A stretch of 64,000 nucleotides of DNA from Citrifermentans bremense R1 (GTDB lineage: Bacteria; Desulfobacterota; Desulfuromonadia; Geobacterales; Geobacteraceae). Where the stretch lies: contig NZ_AUGE01000025.1 in the NCBI RefSeq assembly GCF_000426865.1, forward strand, positions 1 to 64,000, in the 5' to 3' direction. Every line of letters starts with the position of its first letter. Position 1 is the stretch's first letter. A model generated the notes under the pieces. The model ran no database searches, was not told where the DNA came from, and saw nothing but the letters and a program-made list of their open reading frames with translations. The translations under genes and the position numbers were made by a program. Positions 1 to 9,142 of this stretch are shown piece after piece.

Positions 1-237
1 CGAGTGAAATATAGTGCCTTCGGTTAGAGTAACCTGTTTACGGCAGATACGACATTGGAACACTTTGACTTTGCCACGCCTGTAGTTGCAATGGCATCGC
101 CCCTTGCAGTTGGGACATACAAAACCTTCTGGCCAACGTGCAGATTCAATGGCAGCCTCACATTGATGCTCTTGGCCATACTTGGTGAGGAAAGCATTCA
201 GACTTAAGCCCTGTTGAAACTGGAACCGGTTTTTCAC
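1..237 (-). CDS. IS1595-family transposase, N-terminal part (runs off the left edge)
   Basis: Reading the minus strand from a GTG at 237 gives about 79 residues without a stop, continuing past the window edge. The segment has the layout of IS1595-type transposases: a start like VKNRFQFQQGLS, an ARWPEGFVCPNC block, then a second Cys pair (FQCRICRKQ) followed by TLTEGTIFH. The two Cys pairs form the zinc ribbon that precedes the DDE nuclease domain in this family. A good ribosome site (AAAGGAG, about 6 nt before the GTG) supports the start. The catalytic domain lies outside the window, so integrity cannot be judged. The left terminal inverted repeat should fall between about 240 and 340, but I could not define it from one end. 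Confidence 0.8.
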   Translation of the reverse strand, partial: MKNRFQFQQGLSLNAFLTKYGQEHQCEAAIESARWPEGFVCPNCKGRCHCNYRRGKVKVFQCRICRKQVTLTEGTIFHS

Positions 238-340
238 GGCAGACTCCTTTAGTAAAGTTGCCGTGATTATGCCGACTGCATGTGACGGACAATGTCGCGC
301 CACCGCACCAGCGGAAGATTGGCGCTAATCAGGATTGGTT
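1..340 (-). mobile_element. Insertion sequence of IS1595 type, partial
   Basis: This is the end of an element inferred only from the transposase start at 237. Its boundary towards 340 is approximate because neither the terminal inverted repeat nor the target duplication can be paired without the other end. The element lies about 20-100 bp upstream of the sensor kinase at 355, so its end may supply or interrupt that gene's promoter. Confidence 0.5.
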
Positions 341-354
341 TTAAGAGGTAAAGC

Positions 355-2502
355 ATGTCCAAAGAGCTGAGGGTCCTTTTGGTCGAGGACTCGGAAGAAG
401 ACAGCCTGCTTCTGCTGAGGGAACTGCGCCGCGGCGGCTACAAACTGATACACATGCGGGTGGAAACTGCGGAGAGCATGCGCCGGGCCCTGCATGACGG
501 GGAGTGGGACGTGGTGATCTCCGACTACCGCATGCCCTCTTTCGACGCCCTCGGGGCCCTGCAGGTGCTGCACGAGACCGGGCGCGACATCCCCTTCATC
601 ATCGTCTCAGGCAAGATCGGCGAGGACTTAGCCGTCGAGGCCATGAAATCGGGCGCCAGCGACTACCTCATGAAAGGGAACCTGGCCCGCCTGGTACCGG
701 TTATGGTGCGGGAGCTGAGGGAGGCTGAGGAGCGCAGGACGCACCGGCTCACCCAGGAAGCGGTGCGCCGCGGCAAGATGGAATGGGAAAGCGTATTCGA
801 CGCGGTCTCGGACCTGATCATCATCACCGACGCCAACGGCATCGTGTTGCGCTGCAACGGCCGGGTGAGCGCCTACTTTCCCGGCGGGTACGGCGCCATC
901 ATCGGCCGCAGGATCGACGAGATATTTTTCGGATCGGAGCAACCCGAGGGAAAGCTGTTCCGCTTCCTGCACAGCGTCCAGAGCGAGGCCGACGAGGATA
1001 TCCGCTTCCCCAACCTGAGCGGCTGGTACAACGTCGCCAGCTACCCCATGCGCACCGAGGGGAGCAACCGCCCGAACCTGGTCTTCATCATCAAGGACAT
1101 CACCAAAAGGCGCGAGGTCGAGGAGGAGAAACGGACCAGCGACCGCGAACTCCTCACCCTGTACGCGGTCGCCTTCCGCCTGCAGTACACGAAGGGGGTC
1201 GACAAGGTGATGGGGGACCTCCTCTTCCAGCTGCACAACATGCTGCAGATGGACTTCTCCTGCATCCACCTCTTCGAGGACGACAAGCTCAAGATGCGCG
1301 CCTCGCTGGGTGTTTCTCCCGGGTTCGAGAAGGCGATGAAGACGCTCCCCCGGGAGACCAAGTGGGCGACCCTGGCGCAGGCGGGGCGCCCCTTTCTGGG
1401 AGAGGAGCCAGACGCAAGGTTTCCGGCCAGGGCCAAAAGCGCCGCCATCGAGATGGGGCTGCACTCCTGGTGCACAGTGCCGCTCAAGATCGGGCAGGAG
1501 GTGATGGGGGTGATGACGGTGGGGACCGTCTCCGGGCGCAGCTACAGCGACCGCGACGTCTTCCTGCTCTGTTCCATCGCAGGTCAGCTTGCGGTCCTCA
1601 TCGACAACTACAGCCTCTACGACAAGATGAAGGAGAAAGCCGAGGAGCTCTACCGCAGCAAGGAAGAGCTCAAGGAGAACCTGCAGAAGGTGAAGCGCGC
1701 CAACATCGAGCTGGGGCGCCTCAACACGGCGAAGAACAACTTCATCGGCATCGCCTCGCACGAGTTGAAGACCCCGATCACCTCGATCATGGGGGGGGTC
1801 GAGTTCCTGCTGAAATATTCCGGCATTCAGATGAGCCCCGAGCAGCACAACATCTTCGTCTCGGTGTACGAAGGGACCATTCAGCTCAGGAAACTGGTGG
1901 AGGACCTCCTCTCCATCTCCCGCATCGAGGCGCAGGGGCCGCTGGCCCAGAAAAAGCCGGCGAGCCTGATGCGGGTCTGCCGTGAGGTGCACGACCTGTT
2001 TGCGCTGCCGCTATCCGAGCGGCACATTGCGGTGGAGATCACGGGGGACGACGTCCTCGTGCCGGTGGACGAGGCTTTTGCCATGCTCGCGGTGCGCAAC
2101 CTTTTGGAGAACGCCATCAAGTTCACCCGCGACGGAGGGTGCGTTCGATTAGCCGGACGGGTGCTGAAGCAGGCGCAGCTCAAGGAGATGACGCCGACGC
2201 TGCGCTCCTTCTATCCCTCCTTCCCCGGTAACGTCGCTGCGACCGAAAAATACTACCTGCTCCAGGTGCGTGACAACGGCATCGGCATCCCGCCGGACGA
2301 GAGGGTCCGCGTCTTCGAAAAGTTCTACGGCGTCGGGGATATCGACCACCACAGCTCGGGCGCCACCGCTTTCATGTCCAAGGGGTCGGGGCTCGGGCTC
2401 TCCATCGTGCGCGGCATCATGGAAGCCCATGAAGGGGCGGTCTGGGTCGAAGAGGCCGAGGGGGGAGGAAGCACCTTCTCGCTCCTTTTCCCCGTCGAAT
2501 GA
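355..2502 (+). CDS. Receiver-PAS-GAF sensor histidine kinase
   Basis: A 715-residue signalling protein with the receiver at the N terminus. Residues 1-125 are a REC domain with D57 in ISDYRMP as the likely phospho-acceptor. A PAS domain covers about 145-255 and a GAF domain about 265-425. A short coiled coil leads to a HisKA domain with H469 in the ASHELKTP motif. The ATPase domain shows LLENAIKF, DNGIGIPP and GSGLGLSIV boxes. There are no membrane segments, so it should be cytoplasmic. The REC-first order suggests that an upstream kinase phosphorylates it and so tunes its own kinase activity. The ATG follows AAGAGG at a suitable distance. The ligands of PAS and GAF cannot be told from sequence. 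Confidence 0.92.
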   Translation: MSKELRVLLVEDSEEDSLLLLRELRRGGYKLIHMRVETAESMRRALHDGEWDVVISDYRMPSFDALGALQVLHETGRDIPFIIVSGKIGEDLAVEAMKSGASDYLMKGNLARLVPVMVRELREAEERRTHRLTQEAVRRGKMEWESVFDAVSDLIIITDANGIVLRCNGRVSAYFPGGYGAIIGRRIDEIFFGSEQPEGKLFRFLHSVQSEADEDIRFPNLSGWYNVASYPMRTEGSNRPNLVFIIKDITKRREVEEEKRTSDRELLTLYAVAFRLQYTKGVDKVMGDLLFQLHNMLQMDFSCIHLFEDDKLKMRASLGVSPGFEKAMKTLPRETKWATLAQAGRPFLGEEPDARFPARAKSAAIEMGLHSWCTVPLKIGQEVMGVMTVGTVSGRSYSDRDVFLLCSIAGQLAVLIDNYSLYDKMKEKAEELYRSKEELKENLQKVKRANIELGRLNTAKNNFIGIASHELKTPITSIMGGVEFLLKYSGIQMSPEQHNIFVSVYEGTIQLRKLVEDLLSISRIEAQGPLAQKKPASLMRVCREVHDLFALPLSERHIAVEITGDDVLVPVDEAFAMLAVRNLLENAIKFTRDGGCVRLAGRVLKQAQLKEMTPTLRSFYPSFPGNVAATEKYYLLQVRDNGIGIPPDERVRVFEKFYGVGDIDHHSSGATAFMSKGSGLGLSIVRGIMEAHEGAVWVEEAEGGGSTFSLLFPVE

Positions 2503-2592
2503 TTTCGGGATGCCTCTGCAACCGCCGCATAACCGGGTATATTCTGCAGGTTGAAAATCGGACACATCCCAGGATCCAGGCGGGAGCCATCG

Positions 2593-3519
2593 ATGCCGCA
2601 CGCGATCAGGCTGCATGAAATAACCAAGAGCTACGGCGAGTTCAAGGCGGTGGACCGTTTCTCGCTGGAAGTGGAGCGAGGCACCGTCTTCGGGCTTTTG
2701 GGCCCGAACGGTGCGGGCAAGACCACCCTGATCAAGATCCTCACCACGCTGATGCGCCCAACCCACGGCGACGCCTTCGTGGAGGAGTTCAGCATCCTCA
2801 CTGCCGGCAAGTCGGTGCGCCGGGTGATCGGCGTCGTCCCCCAGGAGAACAACCTCGACCGGTACCTGACGGCGAGGGAAAACCTCGCGCTCCACGGCAG
2901 GCTGCACGGCCTGCGGCCTGCCGCCTACAACCGGCGCATCGACGAGCTCCTGGAGATGACCGGGCTCACCTCCCGTCAGAACGATTTCCCCGACACCTTT
3001 TCAGGCGGCATGCAGCGCCGGCTGGTCGTGGCGCGCGCCCTGGTGCACGAGCCGCGCGTGCTGTTTTTGGACGAGCCGACCACGGGGCTCGACCCGCAAT
3101 CAAGGCGCGCCCTGTGGGAGTACGTCAGGGGGCTTAGGCGGAACATGACCGTCTTTCTCACCACCCATTACATGGACGAGGCGGACGCGCTTTGCGACCG
3201 GATCATGATCATGGACCACGGCGTATGCCTGGCCGACGGCACGGCGGCGGAATTGAAAGACGCCTTTTCCAGGGCCCACGTGTACCAGGTGGAATTCCGG
3301 CGCGACAGCGACAGGTACGAGGGGATGCTGGCCGGGCTTTCCTTCGTGCGCAGCGTCGAGCGGAGCGGGAGCAGCTTCCAGATCACCCTGAGCGACGAGG
3401 AGTCCATCAAGCCGCTGATGGATTGCCTGGGTGGTGCCGACATCCGCAGGATCTGCCTCAAGGAGCCGAGCCTGGAGGAGGTCTTCATCTCGCTCACCGG
3501 GGAAAAGTTGCGGGAGTGA
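2593..3519 (+). CDS. ABC-2 type exporter, ATP-binding protein (DrrA/CcmA-like)
   Basis: A 308-residue ATPase subunit. It shows Walker A (GPNGAGKTT), the signature FSGGMQRRL, Walker B (VLFLDEPTTGLDP) and the switch histidine in TTHYMDEAD. The roughly 80-residue C-terminal extension is typical of DrrA-like exporters. I start at the ATG at 2593, which follows GGGAG and gives the family's usual beginning (MPHAIRLHEITKSYG). A TTG at 2551 would add 14 atypical residues. The permease gene follows at 3667. The intergenic gap of 147 bp is unusual for an operon and is filled by an inverted repeat. Substrate unknown; drug, lipid or polysaccharide are all possible. Confidence 0.9.
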   Translation: MPHAIRLHEITKSYGEFKAVDRFSLEVERGTVFGLLGPNGAGKTTLIKILTTLMRPTHGDAFVEEFSILTAGKSVRRVIGVVPQENNLDRYLTARENLALHGRLHGLRPAAYNRRIDELLEMTGLTSRQNDFPDTFSGGMQRRLVVARALVHEPRVLFLDEPTTGLDPQSRRALWEYVRGLRRNMTVFLTTHYMDEADALCDRIMIMDHGVCLADGTAAELKDAFSRAHVYQVEFRRDSDRYEGMLAGLSFVRSVERSGSSFQITLSDEESIKPLMDCLGGADIRRICLKEPSLEEVFISLTGEKLRE

Positions 3520-3523
3520 AGCC

Positions 3524-3656
3524 GTTCAAGGTTCAGCGTTCAACGTTCGAAACGTGCCTCCCTGGGGCCGAGTCAAACTGGCGGCACGGTGATTTCCTCG
3601 CGGACTGCCGAGGGCTGGGACGTTGCAGATAAAACCTTGAACGTTGAACGTTGAAC
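3524..3656. repeat. Inverted GTTCAACGTTCAA-type repeat between exporter genes
   Basis: The left arm (3524-3550) and right arm (3632-3656) are built from the same heptad-like words (GTTCAAGG, GTTCAACG) in opposite orientation, enclosing about 80 bp. A related arm occurs at 5721-5747. It probably belongs to a dispersed intergenic repeat family. Its position inside a two-gene operon means the transcript could fold here. Confidence 0.6.
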
Positions 3657-3666
3657 GGAGGGGTTG

Positions 3667-4422
3667 ATGTTCAAAGGCGCGTTTTCCATCTGGGGCAGGG
3701 ACATGATGGTGCTGAGGCGGAGCATCTTTTCCGAACTCGTCGCCGTCATCGCCTACCCACTCACCCTCTACCTCGCCTTCGGCTTCGGCCTCAAGGGGTA
3801 CATCTCTGAGGTGAACGGCGTCCCCTACCCCCTCTTCATAGCGCCCGGCCTCATCTCCATGACGGCGATCAACGCCGCCTTCGACGAAAGCTCCTGGAGC
3901 ATGTGGTTCCACCGCCGGGTGCAGCGCACCATAGAGGAGTACCGGGTCACCCCTATCACGGTCTACGACATCGTCATCGGCAAGATCTTCTCCGGTTTCT
4001 CCCAGGGGGCCGTCAAAGGTTCGGTGGTTTTCCTGGTGATCCTCCTTTTGACCCCTTTCCGTATCGACTACGGCCACCTCCCCGTTTACCTGATGTGCAT
4101 CGCCATCTCGTCCATGACCTTCTCCTGCCTGGGAACCATCTGCGGCACGGTGATCGACAAGCCGGAGAATATCGGGCGGGTGCAGTCGGTGGTTATCGTC
4201 CCCCTCATCTTCATGGCCGGCATCTTCTTCCCCCTTTCCTCCTATCCCGCTTCCATCCGCCCCTTTATCGAACTCCTCCCGACTACGGCAGTCTTCGAAG
4301 GGGCGCGGGACGCGCTCTTACAGGGATCCGTCCCCGCACCCTACCTGCTGAACCTGATAGCCACCGCAGCCGTTTCCTTCCTGGTGGCGGTCTACACCTT
4401 CGACCGCAAGATGGCGGAATAA
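3667..4422 (+). CDS. ABC-2 type exporter, permease
   Basis: A 251-residue membrane protein with about six hydrophobic segments and the ABC2_membrane pattern (short N-terminal cytoplasmic part, EYRVTPI region, then a C-terminal segment PTTAVFEGARD before the last helix). It is the partner of the ATPase encoded at 2593-3519. The ATG at 3667 follows a strong site, GGAGGGG. It would form a homodimeric channel for export in the inner membrane. No substrate-binding protein or regulator is adjacent, and the cargo is unknown. Confidence 0.88.
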   Translation: MFKGAFSIWGRDMMVLRRSIFSELVAVIAYPLTLYLAFGFGLKGYISEVNGVPYPLFIAPGLISMTAINAAFDESSWSMWFHRRVQRTIEEYRVTPITVYDIVIGKIFSGFSQGAVKGSVVFLVILLLTPFRIDYGHLPVYLMCIAISSMTFSCLGTICGTVIDKPENIGRVQSVVIVPLIFMAGIFFPLSSYPASIRPFIELLPTTAVFEGARDALLQGSVPAPYLLNLIATAAVSFLVAVYTFDRKMAE

Positions 4423-4457
4423 GCGATTCTTCTTGAGTTTCCCATTAATTTCATAGT

Positions 4458-4476
4458 AAAGTTTGCCCTAAACTTT
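4458..4476. promoter_or_regulatory. Short inverted repeat upstream of the radical SAM gene
   Basis: AAAGTTT-GCCCT-AAACTTT is a perfect 7-bp inverted repeat in an AT-rich stretch of the 216-bp gap before 4639. It may be an operator. There is no run of T after it, so it is not a classical terminator. No other coding sequence was seen in this gap. Confidence 0.3.
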
Positions 4477-4638
4477 GTAACCTCCTGGATGCCTCCGCAG
4501 CGCTTTTGGCGCGAAGACGGCAAATCGAGCGTACGTTGCCGCAGAGCCTACCGTTTTGGCGTGAAATTTTTTCCTGCCTGACTGATGCGCCCCCCGCCAC
4601 ATGCAACGCTTTTCCAGGGCCAAATTATTGGAGATGCC

Positions 4639-5715
4639 ATGGCCGAAGAGTTCGTACCCAAATGGATCGCCTGGGAGACCACCCAGCGCTGCAACCTCAA
4701 ATGCGTCCACTGCCGCTGCTCGTCCGAGTTGACCTCTTCCGAAGGTGATTTCAGCACCGAAGAAGGGAAGAAGCTCCTGAAGGAGATCTCCGACTTCTCG
4801 AAGCCGGTCGTGGTCCTTTCCGGCGGCGAGCCGCTGATGAGGCCGGACATCTTCGAACTGGCCGAATACGGCACCTCGCTCGGCCTCAGGATGTGCATGG
4901 CGAGCAACGGTTCGCTCGTGACCGACGAGGTCTGCGAGAAGATGAAGAAGGCCGACATCAAGATGGTCTCGCTTTCGCTGGACGGCTCGACTGCCGAGGT
5001 TCACGACAACTTCCGCCAGTGCCCCGGCTCCTTCGAGGGGGTGCTGCGCGCGGCGGAACTCTTCAGGAAGCACGGCCAGAAGTTCCTGATCAACTCCTCC
5101 TTCACCAAGAGGAACCAGCACGATATCGCCAGCACCTTCAAGGTGGCGAAGTCCCTGGGTGCCACCGCCTGGTACATGTTCATGATCGTTCCCACCGGCC
5201 GCGGCGAGGACATCATGAGCGAACTGATCTCCAAGGAGGACTACGAGGAGATCCTCGACTGGCACTACCACCAGGAGAAGAACGAGGACGACATCCTGAT
5301 GCGCCCCACCTGCGCGCCGCACTACTACCGCATCGTGCCGCAAAAGGCCAAGGCGGAAGGGGAGAAGTTCGAGCGCCGCTCGCTCACCTTCTCCACCGGC
5401 GGCGGCAAGGGTTGCATCGCGGCGCAGACCATCTGCCTCATCGACTGCTACGGGAACCTCAAGCCCTGCTCCTACTTCCACCGCACTGCCGGCAACGTGA
5501 AGGAAACGCCGTTCCGCGAGCTCTGGGAGAACTCGGAGATCTTCAAAGACCTGAGGGACTTCAAGAGCTACAAGGGGAAATGCGGCGAGTGCGAGTACCT
5601 GAACGTCTGCGGCGGCTGCCGGGCCCGCGCCGATGCAGTGCACGGCGACTACATGGAAGAGGAACCGTTCTGCAACTACGTCCCGATCAAGCTGCAGAAA
5701 AAGCAGAAAGATTAG
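4639..5715 (+). CDS. Radical SAM/SPASM protein of the haem-biosynthesis (AhbC/AhbD/NirJ) type
   Basis: A 358-residue radical SAM enzyme. The [4Fe-4S]-SAM motif is CNLKCVHC near residue 15, followed by LSGGEPL. The C-terminal SPASM-like Cys cluster includes [20 protein letters not shown] and EPFCNY. Length and layout match the AhbC/AhbD/NirJ group, which modifies propionate side chains of sirohaem-derived or coproporphyrin substrates. The hemE gene follows 133 bp downstream, supporting a tetrapyrrole role. I cannot separate decarboxylase from deacetylase types by eye. The ATG at 4639 follows GGAG. An upstream in-frame ATG at 4585 has no good ribosome site. Confidence 0.82.
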   Translation: MAEEFVPKWIAWETTQRCNLKCVHCRCSSELTSSEGDFSTEEGKKLLKEISDFSKPVVVLSGGEPLMRPDIFELAEYGTSLGLRMCMASNGSLVTDEVCEKMKKADIKMVSLSLDGSTAEVHDNFRQCPGSFEGVLRAAELFRKHGQKFLINSSFTKRNQHDIASTFKVAKSLGATAWYMFMIVPTGRGEDIMSELISKEDYEEILDWHYHQEKNEDDILMRPTCAPHYYRIVPQKAKAEGEKFERRSLTFSTGGGKGCIAAQTICLIDCYGNLKPCSYFHRTAGNVKETPFRELWENSEIFKDLRDFKSYKGKCGECEYLNVCGGCRARADAVHGDYMEEEPFCNYVPIKLQKKQKD

Positions 5716-5720
5716 CTGCT

Positions 5721-5811
5721 GTTCAAGGTTCGACGTTCTACGTTGAAAACCGATAGCCCCCTGCCCTGAAGCGTCCCCTCTCCCTCTGGGAGAGGGACAG
5801 GGTGAGGGACG
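5721..5811. repeat. Two dispersed repeat units in the gap before hemE
   Basis: 5721-5747 is one more copy of the GTTCAAGGTTC-type word seen at 3524-3656. It is followed by a hairpin, CCCTCTCCCTCTGGGAGAGG (from 5777), with a purine-rich tail ending GGTGAGGGAC. A similar hairpin unit occurs at 24278-24313 between flxB and flxC. Neither has a T run on the plus strand. Confidence 0.6.
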
Positions 5812-5848
5812 TTTTGCATACAATAAAAATTCACCCAGGAGGATTACC

Positions 5849-6868
5849 ATGAATACTCGATTTTTAGACGCATGTTGGGGGAAGCCGGTTGATACGGTGC
5901 CGGTCTGGCTTATGCGCCAGGCGGGACGTTATCTCCCCGACTACATGCGCGTTCGCTCCAAATGCACCTTCCTGGAACTGTGCAAGACGCCGGAACTGGC
6001 GACCGAGGTAACGGTCCAGCCGGTAGACATCCTCGGCGTCGATGCCGCGATCCTCTTTTCCGACATCCTTACCCCGATCGAGCCGATGGGGATGGAGCTC
6101 GACTTCACCCCCGGCCCCGTCTTCGCCAAGCCGATCCGCACCATGGCCGACGTCGAGGCACTTAAGATCCCGAAGATGGAGACAGACGTCCCCTACGTGC
6201 TGGACGCAGTCAAACTGCTCCGCAAGGAGCTCGCCACCAAGGTGCCGCTGATCGGTTTCGGGGGCGCGCCTTTCACCCTGGCCTGCTACATGGTCGAGGG
6301 TAAGGGGTCCAAGGACTTCGCCGCCCTCAAGAAGATGATGTACGCCGACCCAGAAGTGTACGCGGCGCTGATGGATAAGATCACCACCATGGACATGGAG
6401 TACCTGAACGCGCAGATCAAGGCGGGCGCGCAGGCGATCCAGATCTTCGACACCTGGGGCGGCATGCTCTCCCCGGCCGACTACGAGCGCTACGTCCTCC
6501 CCTACACCCAGCGCCTCATCAACGGCCTGGACCGCACCAACATCCCGGTGATCCACTTCGTCAAGGGCGCAGGGACCATGCTGGAGATCGTGAAGCAGGC
6601 CGGCGGCGACGTCATGGGCCTCGACTGGCACGTGAACCTCGGCAAGGCCCGCGACATCCTGGGCGACATGGCGGTGCAGGGGAACCTGGACCCGACCGTG
6701 CTTTTCGCTCCTAACGAGATCATCGAGCGCGAGGTGAAGAGGGTGCTGGACGAAAACGCAGGCAGGCCCGGTCTCATCTTCAACCTGGGACACGGCATCC
6801 TTCCGACCGTTCCGCCGGAAAAAGCGATCTTCATGGTCGATTGCGTGCACCGGCTGTCGAGGAAATAA
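5849..6868 (+). CDS. hemE: Uroporphyrinogen III decarboxylase
   Basis: A 339-residue enzyme that removes four acetate carboxyls from uroporphyrinogen III to give coproporphyrinogen III. The N terminus carries the signature PVWLMRQAGRYLPDY, and IGFGGAPFTLACYMVEG and GHGILPTVPPE are also typical. Length matches the family. AGGAGG lies 8 nt before the ATG. It is classical UroD, unlike the MtaA-type relative at 61223-62281. A hairpin terminator follows at once. With hemH at 38705 it argues for a porphyrin-based haem route, although the neighbouring radical SAM gene could serve another branch. Confidence 0.97.
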   Translation: MNTRFLDACWGKPVDTVPVWLMRQAGRYLPDYMRVRSKCTFLELCKTPELATEVTVQPVDILGVDAAILFSDILTPIEPMGMELDFTPGPVFAKPIRTMADVEALKIPKMETDVPYVLDAVKLLRKELATKVPLIGFGGAPFTLACYMVEGKGSKDFAALKKMMYADPEVYAALMDKITTMDMEYLNAQIKAGAQAIQIFDTWGGMLSPADYERYVLPYTQRLINGLDRTNIPVIHFVKGAGTMLEIVKQAGGDVMGLDWHVNLGKARDILGDMAVQGNLDPTVLFAPNEIIEREVKRVLDENAGRPGLIFNLGHGILPTVPPEKAIFMVDCVHRLSRK

Positions 6869-6880
6869 TGGCAAACCGGA

Positions 6881-6908
6881 GGGCGGCCGATGAGGCCGCC
6901 CTTCTTCT
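6881..6908 (+). terminator. Rho-independent terminator after hemE
   Basis: A perfect GGGCGGCC / GGCCGCCC stem with a 5-nt loop, followed by a pyrimidine-rich tail (CTTCTTCTT), begins 12 nt after the hemE stop. Confidence 0.75.
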
Positions 6909-6982
6909 TGACCAGGCAACAAAGGATCCGGTCGATTTCGCAGGCCACGGCTGCCTGCCGCACCGGATCAGCGGGAGTAAAC

Positions 6983-7936
6983 ATGCTCAGGCTTTTCAGC
7001 ATAGACAACGGGCTCATAAAGGAGATGGACTTTGAGAAAAGCGATCTCCCCAATCAGATCCTGCATGCCGACTGGATCGACGCCCACGAGCCGGATGACG
7101 AAGAGAGGGACCTGCTCGAGCTGTTGCTGCACACCGACATTCCGGAGTCCGACGAGGTGGACGAGATCGAGATCTCAGCCCGCTGCTTCGTGGACCAGGC
7201 CGGGATACACGTGCACCCCCTCTTCCTATCGCAGAGCGAAGGGCGCCACGTGACGCTCACCGTCGCCTGCATCCTGCAAAGCAAGCACCTGATCACCATC
7301 CGGGAAGGGGACCTTGCCGATTTCCGGCTCCTGCGCATGCGCGCCAGGAGAGGGCAGGTGGAATGCCGCACCCCGTCCGAGCTTCTCGTGCTGCTCCTGG
7401 ACCAGAAGGTGGAGAACCACGCGGACACCCTGGAGGACATCCACCGCCAGCTGGAAGGGGTAAGCCACCTTGTGCTCGAAGACGATGATTCCGAGCTGGA
7501 AGACGCCATCAGCAAGCTCGCCAAGCTCGAGGACAGCAACGGAAAGATCCGGCTCTGCCTCATGGATACCCAGAGGGACATCTCGTTCCTTTTGCGGCAC
7601 CTGCGCGACCGGGCCGACCAGAGCGAGACGCTGCGTGAGATCGCCCGCGACGTCGAGACCCTTATGTCGCATACCACCTTCCTTTTCGACAAGATCAACT
7701 TCCTCATGGACTCCACCCAGGGTTTCATCAACATCGAGCAGAACCAGATCATCAAGATCTTTTCCATCGCAGCAGTGGTCTTCCTCCCCCCCACCCTCGT
7801 CGCCAGCATCTACGGGATGAACTTCGACGTGATGCCCGAGTTGAAACTCTCTTTCGGCTACCCCTGGGCTCTCGCGTTGATGATTCTCTCAGGCATCGCT
7901 CCCTACTGGTACTTCAAGCGCAAGGGTTGGCTCTAA
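6983..7936 (+). CDS. corA: CorA-family divalent metal ion channel
   Basis: A 317-residue protein. It has a large soluble N-terminal domain with a long helical region (residues about 130-250) and two C-terminal membrane helices. The selectivity motif YGMNF sits at the end of the first helix. The positively charged C-terminal tail (YWYFKRKGWL) is typical of CorA. It would form a pentameric Mg2+ (or Co2+/Ni2+) uptake channel in the inner membrane. The ATG at 6983 follows GGGAG. An earlier in-frame ATG at 6890 lies inside the hemE terminator and is rejected. CorA-like Zn exporters (ZntB) are an alternative. Confidence 0.9.
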   Translation: MLRLFSIDNGLIKEMDFEKSDLPNQILHADWIDAHEPDDEERDLLELLLHTDIPESDEVDEIEISARCFVDQAGIHVHPLFLSQSEGRHVTLTVACILQSKHLITIREGDLADFRLLRMRARRGQVECRTPSELLVLLLDQKVENHADTLEDIHRQLEGVSHLVLEDDDSELEDAISKLAKLEDSNGKIRLCLMDTQRDISFLLRHLRDRADQSETLREIARDVETLMSHTTFLFDKINFLMDSTQGFINIEQNQIIKIFSIAAVVFLPPTLVASIYGMNFDVMPELKLSFGYPWALALMILSGIAPYWYFKRKGWL

Positions 7937-8191
7937 AGCTACATAATTCGAAGTCAAAGGGACAGGGCTGCCGTCGCGAAAGGCACACTGTCAGTTGCAC
8001 CGCTGCCCGATACCGTTCCTCAGTCTGGAACGACCCTCACAACAATCCCTCAAGAGTGTCCTTGCTGCTGCCGATAGATCCAACAGGTATTGTGGTGGCT
8101 GTGAGACTGCAGCTTCACACTTTGTAAAGAGGCCGTTCGTGCTGTCGCAGCCACGCAAGGGACGGCAGCGTCAGCACGAGAAGGAAGGAAG

Positions 8192-9061
8192 ATGATGTCG
8201 CTTCGCGATTGGTGCCGCGACATATTAGCCAGCCACACCGAAGGCTCGTGTCCCGCCGGGGCAGGAAAGGAACCCTCCTCCCCTGCCGCCGAGGCTAAGC
8301 CGAATGAAGCCTTGCTTGCGCCCGACGAACTGGAAAAGCAGCTGTTGCAAGTCCAGAAGCTTGCCGCGGTAGGCGTCCTGGCGGGGAGAATCGCGCACGA
8401 CCTGAACAACCTCATGATGGGGATCAGCGGCAACCTTGAACTCTTGCGCCTGGCAAAAGAACTGGACGCCGCCTCGCAAAAATACATGGACAACGCACTC
8501 GATGCCTCCAGGCGCGCGGCGAATCTCAGCAGCCAGATGCTCGCCTTCTCCAGGAAAGGGAGTCAGGGGGTGAAGTCGGTCGATCTCAACCGGCTGGTTG
8601 CCGAAAACCTGGAACTGATGAAGGGGTCGATGCGCAAGGGCATCTCGCTGTCGACGCGGCTGGACCCGGAGCTTCCCTCCTTACAGGCGGAACCGGGCCA
8701 GATGCAGCAGTTGATCGTGAACCTGGTAACCAACGCGGCCGAGGCGCTAGGGGAAACGGGCGCCATCGGCGTGTCGACCGGTGTGGGGGACTTGCCTGCA
8801 GCGGAATTCACCAGGAGCCGGGTCGAGCCGAAGCCTGCTTCCGGGCGCTTCGTGTTCATCGATGTGTCAGACAGCGGCTGCGGGATGGACGGGGAAACCA
8901 GCGACCGTATGTTCGACCCCTTCTTCTCCATCAAGGCGGTCGGCAGAGGGTTGGGGCTTACCGCGGTGCAGGCGATCGTGAAAGCGAGCGGCGGCGCCAT
9001 ACTGGTCGACACAGCCTCGGGGGAAGGGACCACCGTGCGGGTACTTCTGCCCGCTCCGTGA
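8192..9061 (+). CDS. Histidine kinase without a recognisable sensor domain
   Basis: A 289-residue protein made almost only of a kinase core. A disordered 45-residue start is followed by a HisKA-like helix with H69 in AGRIAHDLNN, an N box (NLVTNAAEAL), a G1 box (DSGCGMD) and FFSIKAVGRGLGL. The HDLNN form places it near the NtrB/ZraS-like kinases that often act with sigma-54 activators. No membrane segment or PAS domain is present, so its input must come from a partner or from the short N terminus. Two ATGs in tandem (8192, 8195) follow AGAAGGAAG. No response regulator is adjacent. The 255-bp gap upstream shows no gene or clear signal. Confidence 0.88.
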   Translation: MMSLRDWCRDILASHTEGSCPAGAGKEPSSPAAEAKPNEALLAPDELEKQLLQVQKLAAVGVLAGRIAHDLNNLMMGISGNLELLRLAKELDAASQKYMDNALDASRRAANLSSQMLAFSRKGSQGVKSVDLNRLVAENLELMKGSMRKGISLSTRLDPELPSLQAEPGQMQQLIVNLVTNAAEALGETGAIGVSTGVGDLPAAEFTRSRVEPKPASGRFVFIDVSDSGCGMDGETSDRMFDPFFSIKAVGRGLGLTAVQAIVKASGGAILVDTASGEGTTVRVLLPAP

Positions 9062-9066
9062 CCAAT

Positions 9067-9119
9067 AAAAAAAGGGGACAGGCTACTTTTCGATTTGAAA
9101 AAGTAGCCTGTCCCCCTTT
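9067..9119. repeat. GGGGACAGGC hairpin repeat, copy 1
   Basis: AAAGGGGACAGGCTACTTTT and its reverse complement form a near-perfect stem around a 6-nt loop, six bases after the kinase stop codon. Related copies lie at 39678, 39800 and 50363. The shape (long GC stem with A/T-rich flanks) would act as a bidirectional terminator here, but its recurrence marks it as a dispersed element. Confidence 0.75.
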
Positions 9120-9142
9120 CCTGCATTTTCGAGGAAACACAA

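Noticed and set aside
628-1992. A 454-codon open frame antisense to the sensor kinase, and similar long antisense frames at 25926-27992, 39893-41269 and 56256-58028.
   Set aside because: They lie opposite well-supported genes, encode Arg/His/Val/Gly-rich sequence without domains, and arise from high GC at third codon positions.
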